Shown here in pieces: positions 51,731 to 60,219 of a stretch of DNA of 64,000 nt. A program made the position numbers and the translations under genes. Under the pieces are notes generated by a model, which searched no databases, had not been told where the DNA came from, and was given only the letters and a program-made list of their open reading frames with translations. How positions within the stretch are numbered: position 1 is the first letter of the stretch; the number at the start of each line of letters is the position of its first letter. Origin of the DNA: Psychrobacter sp. FME13 (lineage in GTDB: Bacteria > Pseudomonadota > Gammaproteobacteria > Pseudomonadales > Moraxellaceae); the NCBI RefSeq assembly GCF_014861395.1, contig NZ_RRYV01000002.1:1-64000 (forward strand), in the 5' to 3' direction.

Positions 51731-51771
51731 AAACCTATCTTATTATCCCTAACAAACATAGGCGTCCTGCA

Positions 51772-54700
51772 ATGGCATATATCACACTCAATAAAGCGCA
51801 TACTCACCATAAAACAACTATCAATGGTCAGCCTACTAGCCAGTATAGCCGCTACGAAACAGGTTTAATCACTGGCAACAAGCGAGACTTGCCAGCCATT
51901 CTAGCGGATAGTACGGGCAGTGACGGCTATAGTTTTGATAGTGCAGTCGGTAGTGCTGATGATAGCTGGCACGTATTAAACGCCTTTGATAAACAGGGCT
52001 TGTATGTCGATAGTATTGCGGTTGGCGGCGCTATGGATGCCGATCACGCTACCGTGGTAGCGCGCACCCAGCTTGACAGCCTAGGCGCAGCTAACCTAAA
52101 AGTGATTGGTGAGGGATTGGTTCAGTTTGACAGTATCAATCAATCGAACGCTGGCACGTTTTCAGTTGACGCCATCAACAAGCTTATGGACAACCCTTCG
52201 CAGGATAAAAACTACCTACCGATCATTACCGCCTCAGAGCTTGCTTATGAAGCTGATCGCGTTACCTTTGACAGTGTGGAGTGGGGCGAAGGAGCAGAGC
52301 TATTAAGCCATGACGGGCGTGATAGCACACTCATGCTAGACATGACTCGTGCCGATACTCGCAGCGACTTAGTAAACGAATTTGAGCTTGCAGACGTACT
52401 CGACTTGCTGGGCGCTGAACCTGAGCAGAGCTTTGATGCCTTGATGGACACCAAAAACCGTTTAGGGCTATTGAAAGATCGCTTATATAACGCGATGAGC
52501 CGTGCCGGTAACGATACGGTATCAGTTACTAATGTCACTGAAACCAAGCCATTTAAGCGCCAGGGCGTGACTAATATTGCCTTTGTGTTTGATCTATCAG
52601 ACGGTCAAAAATTGTCTATCTGGTTCCACAATCCAGACAGTACGCCATCCAAGTTAATGCCAAGCGATATCATGATTAGCTGGAAATGGATGTTAAACAA
52701 GCGTGATGTGACCGCCGCATTATCACCAAAACAAGGTGATAACGTCCAGTTGCCTGCGCTGGCTAGTCGAATCATGCGCGTAGCTGCCAAAAACTCTATG
52801 CCATTTAAGCGTACACAAGCCAAGCGCTTAAAGCTAGATAATGAGCTAGCAGAAGCAAAAATGACGATTGAAAATAAGACTGCCACTATCGAGCAGTTGG
52901 ATCAAGATATTGCCAGCCTAAATAGCCAGATTGATGCGGCTATGAAAGCGCCTAAAGTTGAGCTTGTGGTTGAGCCGGTCGTCGAACCTGTTATAGAAAC
53001 GTCGGTAGTTGACGAAACTGTAGCAGAGCCAGCTGGCCAAGACAGCACTACGCAAGATGACACCGATGTCGCAGCACCTATCACTATCACAGGTAAAGAG
53101 ATTGACGTAAGTGAGGATGTTGATTTTAAAACAGCAAAAAACAATGCGATGGCATATTTTGACAACAATTTAAAAGATAAGGTTGTTTTCTGTCCTGCCA
53201 TTGACAGTGATGTTTTGTTGAGACGGCGCGGTGGTAAACATATTGCTAAAGCAAATCATACGTTTCGTGAAAAACTAAAGCTGGTGGCCGCTATTCCTGA
53301 AATGATTAAACAGGGCAAATATGGGCATTACACTGCTTTGAACAAAGAAAAAGGCTCTAATATCGAAGGGTATTATGTATTGAATGTTGCAGTGGTAGTA
53401 GGTGGCAATCTAAAAGCAGCAAGAGTCGTACTGGAGAAGAATAACGAAGGCGAGGTTTTATATGACATAGGTATAGACAAAAAAGAAGCCTTAGCAGCTC
53501 TAGGGGATACTATCACCAAAAATACATTTGATGGGTTCACCGGATCTAGCCAATACCAAGACTTCTTAGATGAATCTTACCAAGCGGATGACAGTGATGT
53601 CAACCAGTTTGACAATGTGCTTGAAACAGCGATCCCTGATAACTATTCAGGGGTTGCTTCAAGCACACTTAATATTAAAGCACCAAATAGTGAGGATGTC
53701 AACCAAGATCAAACTATGTTCGATAAGGCAGACCTTGCAACAGTCGATGGGGTGCTGAATATGTTTATTTTAAACGAGACATCTATCGAAGATACCGCAA
53801 ATCACAACACTGATAACGAATTAGCTGATACTAATCCTAATGAAAATACTAGTACCTATGTTGCTGATTCGTTTAGCGAGCTGAGCTATATATCAGTTAC
53901 TAAAACCGATGATAACCAGTACGAGGCATCAATAAAATCAATAAATAACGATAGCAAATTATCCGGCAGCTTAACCGAGATTAAAGGCTTTATCTCTAAC
54001 TACTTAGAAGGCTTAGGCGCGGATATGTCAGTTTTGTCCCTAACTAATGGCGCGGATGTTTTGAAAACCGACACCGATCCAGATCACACCCCAACCAACC
54101 CCAACAACAAAAAAATCACCAAAGGCAAATCCAATAAGGCCAAAACCCCTAAAGGCACCAAAATTGAAAGCGTCTTTGCTTTAGTTGATGCTAAATTCTT
54201 GATCGCCTCGCATACCGCGAACGGCAGCAAAAACCCTAAATACCCACAAGAGCTACAGCCGCGTGACCGTGCGCGTGAATCCTCTATTGCTTGGGTACAA
54301 AAAACCTCAAGAGAACTTGATCCTGAGAGCTTAGGTCGTACTGGCCGTGTTGATACCGGCGCGCCTATCGTGGGTGATGACCTAGTGGTAGAAAGCGGCA
54401 ACGGTCGCACTATTGCGATCAAGATGGCCTACGCCAATGGCGATGCTAGCGAGTACAGAGAATGGCTTGCTGAGAACGCTGATATGTTCGGTATGACCGC
54501 TAAGCAAGTAGAGAGCTATAAGCAGCCTATCCTTGTGCGTATGCGTACCACGCAAGTGAACCGTAGTGAGTTTGCAGTAGAAGCGAACCAAGACGACAAA
54601 CTAAGCTTTACCGCCTCAGAACGCGCCAAATCAGATGCTAAGCGTGTTAATGCTGGCATGTTAGAGCTATTCGATCCTAGCGAGTCAGGCGACATCTTAG

Positions 54701-56037
54701 CCGCCAGTAACCGCCCATTCGTAAAATCGTTTCTAGCCAGCCTAGGCGCGACAGAAGCGGCGCAATATACCGACAGTAACGGCAATCCAACTCAAGCGCT
54801 AGTCGCTCGCATTAAAGGCGCATTGTTCAGTAAAGCCTATGACGATGACCGCTTGCTTGAGATGATGGCAGATCAAACAAAGCCTGAGCTACAAAACACC
54901 CTAAACGCCCTAACAATGGCCGCGCCTAAGTTTGTAGCAGCACAAGCGGTCAACCGTAGTGACGCGCAGGACTTGGCTGAAAAAGTGGTTGATAGTGTCG
55001 AGCAGTCGCTAAGCGACGAGGTTAAAAACGCCATTGTTGATGCCACCAACATGATTATGAACGCCAAGCTTAGCAATCAAGATATTAAAGAATACGTGCT
55101 GCAACAAGGGTTATTTGAGCAAGTGGACGATGCCACCGCTGAACTTGCGGTATTCCTAGCCGCTAATGCTCGCAGTGCTAAGAAGATGACCGATTATTTC
55201 AATGCAATGGCAAGCTATATCGAGCAGGACAGCGTAAGCCGTCAAACACTAGATATGTTCGGTGAGCCTGAGCCGCTATCACTCGCTGATGTTATCGCAC
55301 ACGCCAACAACCAAGTTAATGATAATACCGACACTATAGGGACGCTTGATATGTTTAATGAGACGGTAGTAGAAGAAGCGGTAGTGACTGACAACCAAGC
55401 TACCACAAGCGACAAGAATTACTCATCCAGCAACCCTTATGCTGCTTACGCTAATGATGACGAAGATGCTATGAATAACGCCGACCAATGGGAGGCCAGA
55501 GAGCCGCTAACAGAAAACCGTTTGGATCAGCTTAACAAAATGGCAGAATCGCTTGGTTTTAGCACCTTTATCGAATCAAGACATGCAGGCTTAGGGGTAT
55601 TCCAAGCAGCCAAAGAAGTATCTAATCGCAAGGTCGAGATTGACGGTAAATTCAAAAACAATGACGGCCAGTCATCAAAAGAAGCGCCTAGAGACTTCAC
55701 TATCGAAAAATCTGAAAACGGAAACATTGTTGATTACCAGTACACCAACGACTTATCAGATTATATTAAAAAGGCGAACGACTGGCTAAATCAAGCCAGC
55801 CCACTTGACGACTTCAACACAGCCAACCTAGCCGCCAAAGTCGACGGCATAGTCAATGAGATAAACTCAAGCGACTTTGACCCAGAGATTTTTGATGTTG
55901 ATGCGCTAAGCGCTATTGCTGAAGAAGCTGAGGGCAATAGCGAGCTTACCGCAAAACTTGAGGCTGCAAGTGAGGTCTATCAAAACAAGTTGATGACTAT
56001 CGCCATGCAAGCGATGTCTGACATGGCAGGCAACTAA
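51772..56037 (+). CDS. Polyvalent protein with DarA-like and DdrB/ParB-like domains
   Basis: 1421 residues. About 265-345 (VFDLSDGQKLSIWFHNPDST, WKWMLNKRDVTAALSP) is like the DarA-related domain of P1-type defence against restriction. A coiled coil follows. About 450-600 (FREKLKLVAAIPEMIKQGKY, GYYVLNVAVVV) resembles a domain of large polyvalent proteins. About 800-960 (SRELDPESLGRTGRVDTGAP, VVESGNGRTIAIKMAY) is a DdrB-type ParB domain. Such proteins are packed in the head and injected with DNA to protect it. First gene of its unit. Confidence 0.7.
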   Translation: MAYITLNKAHTHHKTTINGQPTSQYSRYETGLITGNKRDLPAILADSTGSDGYSFDSAVGSADDSWHVLNAFDKQGLYVDSIAVGGAMDADHATVVARTQLDSLGAANLKVIGEGLVQFDSINQSNAGTFSVDAINKLMDNPSQDKNYLPIITASELAYEADRVTFDSVEWGEGAELLSHDGRDSTLMLDMTRADTRSDLVNEFELADVLDLLGAEPEQSFDALMDTKNRLGLLKDRLYNAMSRAGNDTVSVTNVTETKPFKRQGVTNIAFVFDLSDGQKLSIWFHNPDSTPSKLMPSDIMISWKWMLNKRDVTAALSPKQGDNVQLPALASRIMRVAAKNSMPFKRTQAKRLKLDNELAEAKMTIENKTATIEQLDQDIASLNSQIDAAMKAPKVELVVEPVVEPVIETSVVDETVAEPAGQDSTTQDDTDVAAPITITGKEIDVSEDVDFKTAKNNAMAYFDNNLKDKVVFCPAIDSDVLLRRRGGKHIAKANHTFREKLKLVAAIPEMIKQGKYGHYTALNKEKGSNIEGYYVLNVAVVVGGNLKAARVVLEKNNEGEVLYDIGIDKKEALAALGDTITKNTFDGFTGSSQYQDFLDESYQADDSDVNQFDNVLETAIPDNYSGVASSTLNIKAPNSEDVNQDQTMFDKADLATVDGVLNMFILNETSIEDTANHNTDNELADTNPNENTSTYVADSFSELSYISVTKTDDNQYEASIKSINNDSKLSGSLTEIKGFISNYLEGLGADMSVLSLTNGADVLKTDTDPDHTPTNPNNKKITKGKSNKAKTPKGTKIESVFALVDAKFLIASHTANGSKNPKYPQELQPRDRARESSIAWVQKTSRELDPESLGRTGRVDTGAPIVGDDLVVESGNGRTIAIKMAYANGDASEYREWLAENADMFGMTAKQVESYKQPILVRMRTTQVNRSEFAVEANQDDKLSFTASERAKSDAKRVNAGMLELFDPSESGDILAASNRPFVKSFLASLGATEAAQYTDSNGNPTQALVARIKGALFSKAYDDDRLLEMMADQTKPELQNTLNALTMAAPKFVAAQAVNRSDAQDLAEKVVDSVEQSLSDEVKNAIVDATNMIMNAKLSNQDIKEYVLQQGLFEQVDDATAELAVFLAANARSAKKMTDYFNAMASYIEQDSVSRQTLDMFGEPEPLSLADVIAHANNQVNDNTDTIGTLDMFNETVVEEAVVTDNQATTSDKNYSSSNPYAAYANDDEDAMNNADQWEAREPLTENRLDQLNKMAESLGFSTFIESRHAGLGVFQAAKEVSNRKVEIDGKFKNNDGQSSKEAPRDFTIEKSENGNIVDYQYTNDLSDYIKKANDWLNQASPLDDFNTANLAAKVDGIVNEINSSDFDPEIFDVDALSAIAEEAEGNSELTAKLEAASEVYQNKLMTIAMQAMSDMAGN

Positions 56038-56879
56038 TGCCAAACGCGCCAGCCACCAACAAAAACAAGACTACCAATGGCAATACCATTGGTAGCACCT
56101 GGGGCGAGAAGGGTTTAAATAAAAACCTTGTCGTCAAAATACGGCCCGTGATCGAAGGGAATATTGAGGGCGGGCAAGGGGCACAGACTTATGAGGTTGA
56201 TACCAACCAGCCTACGGTTGAGTCTATCTTTGAGGATGCTGAATTCACCATCGAGTCGCAGTACAGCACCCCTTTTGAGTCCTCAAACCCAGAGGGTCGA
56301 CTACCTAACTTAATGGGTATGATTCAGTCAGGGCAGGCCGCTGCTGCTGGCTACAGTTTGTTTGCTGCTGGTGGTGGCGTAGTCGCTGACGCGGCTGATG
56401 CGGCTGCTAGCTTCATCGGCGCCAAAGGTATTGTTGAAAAAGGCCAAGCTGAACTAGAGGGACTGCTGGGTAAATCCAACTTTACCAAGCTCAATAGCCG
56501 CCAAATTTTCACCTCGTCAAACTCAGTACGCATCACTGGTAGCCTTGTCTTTCAAGCATGGGCTGATGCCGCAACCGAGGTTGAGGCAGCGGTGAGTCAG
56601 TTGCAGCGCTGGGCGTCCGCTAAGAGCTTATCAAACACATCGCTGATTGTCGGTGCGCTTGATGAGGGATTATCAGCCATGTTCCCGTCAGAGATACCGC
56701 CAATGGTTCAACTGCAATACGGCGGCAAAACCTATAAGCCACTGGTGATTGAGAGCGTATCAGCACCTATTACTGCGCCAATGACCAAGGACGGCAACCG
56801 TATAGCTGTCAAAGTGCAAGTCACCTTCTTATCCCTCACCGCATGGGACCAACAAAATATTATAGATATGGGTCGTTAA
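56037..56879 (+). CDS. Tail-associated protein, 280 aa
   Basis: Starts at ATG overlapping the stop of the polyvalent gene (TAATG). A hydrophobic Gly/Ala segment (AAAAGYSLFAAGGGVVADAA, about 98-120) may insert into a membrane, and the C-terminal part (VQLQYGGKTYKPLVIESVSA, VTFLSLTAWD) resembles tail hub or tail-associated proteins. Role unknown. Confidence 0.5.
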   Translation: MPNAPATNKNKTTNGNTIGSTWGEKGLNKNLVVKIRPVIEGNIEGGQGAQTYEVDTNQPTVESIFEDAEFTIESQYSTPFESSNPEGRLPNLMGMIQSGQAAAAGYSLFAAGGGVVADAADAAASFIGAKGIVEKGQAELEGLLGKSNFTKLNSRQIFTSSNSVRITGSLVFQAWADAATEVEAAVSQLQRWASAKSLSNTSLIVGALDEGLSAMFPSEIPPMVQLQYGGKTYKPLVIESVSAPITAPMTKDGNRIAVKVQVTFLSLTAWDQQNIIDMGR

Positions 56880-56894
56880 CCCCAAAGGATAAAC

Positions 56895-57635
56895 ATGGAA
56901 ACTACTTTAGACGTACAGCTTTTAGAGACCAATGTATTGCTGCCCGACCTTCAGATAGGGCAAGCAATGGATATTGCCAAGATACCCGTGGCATTCAATG
57001 AAAAACGATTAAGCGCCATGATCTCGCACTTAACGGGCAATCCTAGCTTGGCTGGCAAGTTAACCGCACAAGAGCGTTATTTTGTCCTACTTAATCACCA
57101 AGCGATATCGCAAAGCCAGCATATCGGGGACAGTGATATTGATGGTTACGCCCTGCCTACTATTCAGTCAGATGTGCCAAAGTGCCACCAAGTGGGTGAT
57201 ATGTATGTTAATCACTTGCTAGGCGCTCATGTCGTCGTACTTGAGGGTCTTTGTGAGAATGTCTACGACTGGATTGTCGGACAAATGGCCTGCCAGCTTA
57301 GTGGTGATATCTCATCCGTGATTGGCGGCGACAGTAGCGACGATCTCAAGTGGGACGTGATTGATGCGGGCATGACTGATAACGAGATTAACGAGGCGAT
57401 ACAAAGCCGTATCAAGATTATCGATAGATTGGATGCTAACGGCAACTTTAATATATTGCATGATGCCTATAGCGTAGGGGTTGATGCACTATCTCACTTC
57501 GTAGTGCTGGGCTGTGAAAACAAAGGTTTAACCGTTATTAGTCAAGGAGGTGATGGCAGCAATGAGCCGTCACGATTTCTCACCCTTGATAGCTTACAAG
57601 GGATCGCCAGAGTTATTGCAGAGTGCGTTGCTTGA
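56895..57635 (+). CDS. Hypothetical protein, 246 aa
   Basis: Helical and acidic. Its end overlaps the next gene by 74 nt in the +1 frame, a layout also seen in tail-assembly chaperone pairs made by frameshifting, but I find no clear slippery sequence in the overlap. Confidence 0.5.
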   Translation: METTLDVQLLETNVLLPDLQIGQAMDIAKIPVAFNEKRLSAMISHLTGNPSLAGKLTAQERYFVLLNHQAISQSQHIGDSDIDGYALPTIQSDVPKCHQVGDMYVNHLLGAHVVVLEGLCENVYDWIVGQMACQLSGDISSVIGGDSSDDLKWDVIDAGMTDNEINEAIQSRIKIIDRLDANGNFNILHDAYSVGVDALSHFVVLGCENKGLTVISQGGDGSNEPSRFLTLDSLQGIARVIAECVA

Positions 57636-57834
57636 TGATGCGTTTGTGATGGTGGAACACGGCAATATGAGCTTGCCAGAAGCGCTTAAAATAGGACTAT
57701 CTTTTTTAACAATGTACAAAACATCGTCAAGTTTTGATTTAGTGTCTAAGCGCCTAGAAAGCGAGCATCTACATAAAATTGCTGTTATTAGTCGTCTTGA
57801 TGCCATCATTAAAACCAATCAGATACGCAGATAA
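57562..57834 (+). CDS. Small protein overlapping the preceding gene
   Basis: 90 residues (MSRHDFSPLIAYKGSPELLQ...). AAGGAGG lies 11 nt before ATG 57562. Helical; it could be the second half of a tail-chaperone pair. A GGAACAC element lies inside it. Confidence 0.5.
   Translation: MSRHDFSPLIAYKGSPELLQSALLDDAFVMVEHGNMSLPEALKIGLSFLTMYKTSSSFDLVSKRLESEHLHKIAVISRLDAIIKTNQIRR
57654..57692 (+). promoter_or_regulatory. Candidate internal late promoter before the lysis genes
   Basis: GGAACACG at 57654-57661 lies 25 bp before TAAAAT (57687-57692), the same spacing as in the intergenic late promoters, but inside a coding sequence. It would serve the holin-endolysin genes that start 200 bp later. Confidence 0.4.
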
Positions 57835-57890
57835 CGCAATCAGATCACGACAGTGATTATATTTAATCATCAATTTAATTGGGATAGACA

Positions 57891-58367
57891 ATGCCAGACA
57901 AATACTATTCAGCTGTGCAGACAACCAAACTACTGGCATTGTCAGGTAGCGGTACGGTTATTAGCGCAGTCAGTGTGATGGTACAACTCAATGAGCCTCA
58001 CACCTTTTTATATCTAAGTTTACCGTATTGGTATTTTTTAGTAGCGACAATTTTACTGGTTTTTGTGGGCGCAGGGCTTGCAATGACCAACGATTACATG
58101 AAGAAGCAAGGCACATTTTGGGGCAATCTGCTGCTAGCGATAGTGGTTGGTTTTATCATCTCATTCGTTATCTTGCCAGCAATCAATGACAAGCCAACGG
58201 TCGCCATTATGATGCTAACCGCTTTTTTTGGTGGACTACTTGGTACGATATTTTTACGCATGATACTAGAATTGTCAGCAGATGACGATCTCAAGGTGGG
58301 TGTTCAGTCTATTGTTAAAAACCTTATCCTAAAATGGATCAATAGATTCTCAGGGGGTGATAAGTGA
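57891..58367 (+). CDS. LydA-like holin
   Basis: 158 residues with three membrane spans (about 40-60, WYFLVATILLVFVGAGLA region; 78-97, LLLAIVVGFIISFVIL; 103-122, VAIMMLTAFFGGLLGTIF). The order of spans and the MTNDYMKKQG loop fit the LydA holin family of P1. It should open the inner membrane at the end of the cycle. Followed by a second membrane gene and the endolysin. Confidence 0.65.
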   Translation: MPDKYYSAVQTTKLLALSGSGTVISAVSVMVQLNEPHTFLYLSLPYWYFLVATILLVFVGAGLAMTNDYMKKQGTFWGNLLLAIVVGFIISFVILPAINDKPTVAIMMLTAFFGGLLGTIFLRMILELSADDDLKVGVQSIVKNLILKWINRFSGGDK

Positions 58368-58669
58368 TACCTATCATCAACACATTATTAGCTTTTACTG
58401 GCCTCATGATATGCACCTGTTGTTTATTGTCAGATCGATTCAATACAACATCAAAAGAAACCCTTGGACAGTTGGGCGGCTGGATTATCGTATGGATATT
58501 CTTAGTCTCAGCGTCACTACCAAGCAGTAGTTTTGAGCCGTCGTGGTCTACCACAGCAGCTCGAACAATCGTTTTGATTTTAAATATTTGGCACTTTAAA
58601 AAGTTGATTATTAGGCGATGCAAAAGAGCGCACGGCCTACGCAAACCAATTAAACAAAAAGAGGTGTAA
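58364..58669 (+). CDS. Second lysis-cassette membrane protein
   Basis: 101 residues with two membrane spans (LLAFTGLMICTCCLL; WIIVWIFLVSASLP) and a basic C-terminus. GTG start overlapping the holin stop. It may be an antiholin, as P1 LydB modulates LydA, or a second holin; no homology is claimed. Confidence 0.55.
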   Translation: MIPIINTLLAFTGLMICTCCLLSDRFNTTSKETLGQLGGWIIVWIFLVSASLPSSSFEPSWSTTAARTIVLILNIWHFKKLIIRRCKRAHGLRKPIKQKEV

Positions 58670-58671
58670 TC

Positions 58672-59400
58672 ATGGCAATTATTGAAATGCAAAAAGAGCT
58701 GGGCGTACTTGCTGATGGTTGGTGGGGCGGTGACTCGCAACGAGCCTACCTAGCACAAGGCAAACAGCTTGATTTTAACTGGGCTTATCTGAGACGCAAG
58801 CTAGCAGGCTCTTTTAGTCAATCTCAAGTAGATGGCTTTAACCGTATTATGGCAGCTTGCAACCGTGCCAAGCTGTCGCCGCAGCACGCCGCCTATATTC
58901 TAGCGACTGTATGGCATGAGAGCGCCACAACCATGACTCCTATTAATGAGTATGGCAAGGGTCGCAAAAAGCGTTATGGTCAATGGTTTAAAAACAGCAA
59001 AGGGGTTGTTTATGGCATTCGTAATGGCAATCTTAGCCGTCCGGCTTACTTAAAATCTGATTATCCTCACCTATTTTTTGGGCGCGGGGATTGCCAGCTT
59101 ACGTGGCTCGATAACTATATCAAGTTGGGGTTAATACTAGGCGTAGACCTTGCTAACAACCCCGATCTTGCGCTTGAACCCGATATTTCAGCCGACATAT
59201 TAGTAACCGGATCAATGCAAGGTCTGTTTACCGGCAAAAGTATTCCGCATTATGTTACGTTTGGCACTTTTAATGAGTTTGTGCTGGCGCGTTATGTCAT
59301 CAATGGACGTGATAAGCGCGATCTTATTGCTGGATATGCTAAAACTATTATGACTGCCATACAGTTTACGGATGATAAATCCGATATGCTTGCAGCCTAA
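58672..59400 (+). CDS. Endolysin, GH19 chitinase-like
   Basis: 242 residues. AAYILATVWHESATTMTPIN, FFGRGDCQLTWLDNYIKLGL and the NNPDLALEPDISADILVTGS segment match the GH19-type phage endolysin group, with the Glu of WHES as catalytic acid. No signal peptide is seen, so it needs the holin for export. It starts 2 nt after the membrane gene. Confidence 0.85.
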   Translation: MAIIEMQKELGVLADGWWGGDSQRAYLAQGKQLDFNWAYLRRKLAGSFSQSQVDGFNRIMAACNRAKLSPQHAAYILATVWHESATTMTPINEYGKGRKKRYGQWFKNSKGVVYGIRNGNLSRPAYLKSDYPHLFFGRGDCQLTWLDNYIKLGLILGVDLANNPDLALEPDISADILVTGSMQGLFTGKSIPHYVTFGTFNEFVLARYVINGRDKRDLIAGYAKTIMTAIQFTDDKSDMLAA

Positions 59401-59423
59401 AATCAACTAAGAAAGGATTAATC

Positions 59424-60086
59424 ATGGCAGACATGAAACGATTTAACGCACTAAAAAAAGTAAATGCCAAGCCAATGAGCCGTCAAGAGTATAACGACTT
59501 GCGAGGCTGGCGTTTACCGGCAGATGAAGATGGTAGCGATAAGGGGTATTTGATTGAAGATATCAATAGTTCGCCTAATACTTTGGAGTTTGACGGTTAT
59601 GTATCGTGGATGCCCAAAGAAATGTTTGATGACCAGTTTTATGAATGTACTGCAGGACAAACAGGCGACTTACCAGTTAAATGCACCGCACCTTCTGATC
59701 CCGAACACGAATTAACCGAAGATGAAATCGCTACGCTGGCAAGTGGCGGCTCTTTATGTGATTGCTGTGAGTTTGTGGAAGGTGGAAGCGAACACCCAAT
59801 CAAAGAAGGTGATCTTGTTGACTTTGGCACAGCCCTACACCTGATGGAAGTGGGCGAGCGTGTGCAGCGTGAAGGCTGGAACGGCAAGGGTATGTTTGTG
59901 TATATCGTGCCAGCCGCAAGCTATCCAGCACAGCGTAACACCAAGGGCGTGTTAGTGGGCGACTATCCTGATGACATGGTGCCATACGGTGCGTATATCG
60001 CCCTTAAAACCGCAAGCGGCGAAGTTGTACCGTGGACTATCAGCCAGTCGGACGCACTTACTACGGACTGGATGCTGGCTGTCTAG
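59424..60086 (+). CDS. Phage gp49-like domain fused to a Tad2-like anti-Thoeris domain
   Basis: 220 residues. About 18-73 (MSRQEYNDLRGWRLPADEDG, KGYLIEDIN, GYVSWMPKEMFDDQFYE) is like the phage gp49/66 family. About 130-220 (DFGTALHLMEVGERVQREGW, NGKGMFVYIVPA, YIALKTASGEVVPWTISQ) has the full DUF2829 pattern, the Tad2 family that binds cyclic-ADPR-type signals and blocks Thoeris. A CDCC knuckle joins them. It could act as a free sponge or modify signal binding. Confidence 0.75.
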   Translation: MADMKRFNALKKVNAKPMSRQEYNDLRGWRLPADEDGSDKGYLIEDINSSPNTLEFDGYVSWMPKEMFDDQFYECTAGQTGDLPVKCTAPSDPEHELTEDEIATLASGGSLCDCCEFVEGGSEHPIKEGDLVDFGTALHLMEVGERVQREGWNGKGMFVYIVPAASYPAQRNTKGVLVGDYPDDMVPYGAYIALKTASGEVVPWTISQSDALTTDWMLAV

Positions 60087-60115
60087 TACAGTAAGTAATT
60101 GCCTTGCCTCTTACC

Positions 60116-60144
60116 AAGCCCTATCAAAAAGATAGGGCTTTTTT
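60116..60144 (+). terminator. Rho-independent terminator
   Basis: AAGCCCTATC pairs exactly with GATAGGGCTT over five A, followed by T. It ends the lysis unit 2 bp before late promoter 10. Confidence 0.92.
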
Positions 60145-60146
60145 GT

Positions 60147-60186
60147 GGAACACACTAAAAGCTGGCAAGTCGTTATACCTCATAAT
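60147..60186 (+). promoter_or_regulatory. Late promoter 10 (GGAACAC family)
   Basis: GGAACACA at 60147-60154 and -10 CATAAT at 60181-60186. A GTTAT/ATAAC repeat (60172-60176, 60196-60200) is present but does not reach the ribosome site of the next gene. Confidence 0.75.
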
Positions 60187-60219
60187 AAGGAATCGATAAC
60201 ACCAACCAGGCCACCAATT

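Noticed and set aside
56895-57834. Programmed frameshift linking the two overlapping genes
   Set aside because: The frames would allow a +1 or -2 shift, but I see no slippery heptamer or G-run in the 74-nt overlap, and the second gene has its own ribosome site.
18370-60186. GGAACAC elements as sigma-54 promoters
   Set aside because: Sigma-54 sites need GG and GC dinucleotides about 10 bp apart (TGGCAC-N5-TTGC). Here the second constant element is a sigma-70 type -10 box 25-26 bp away.
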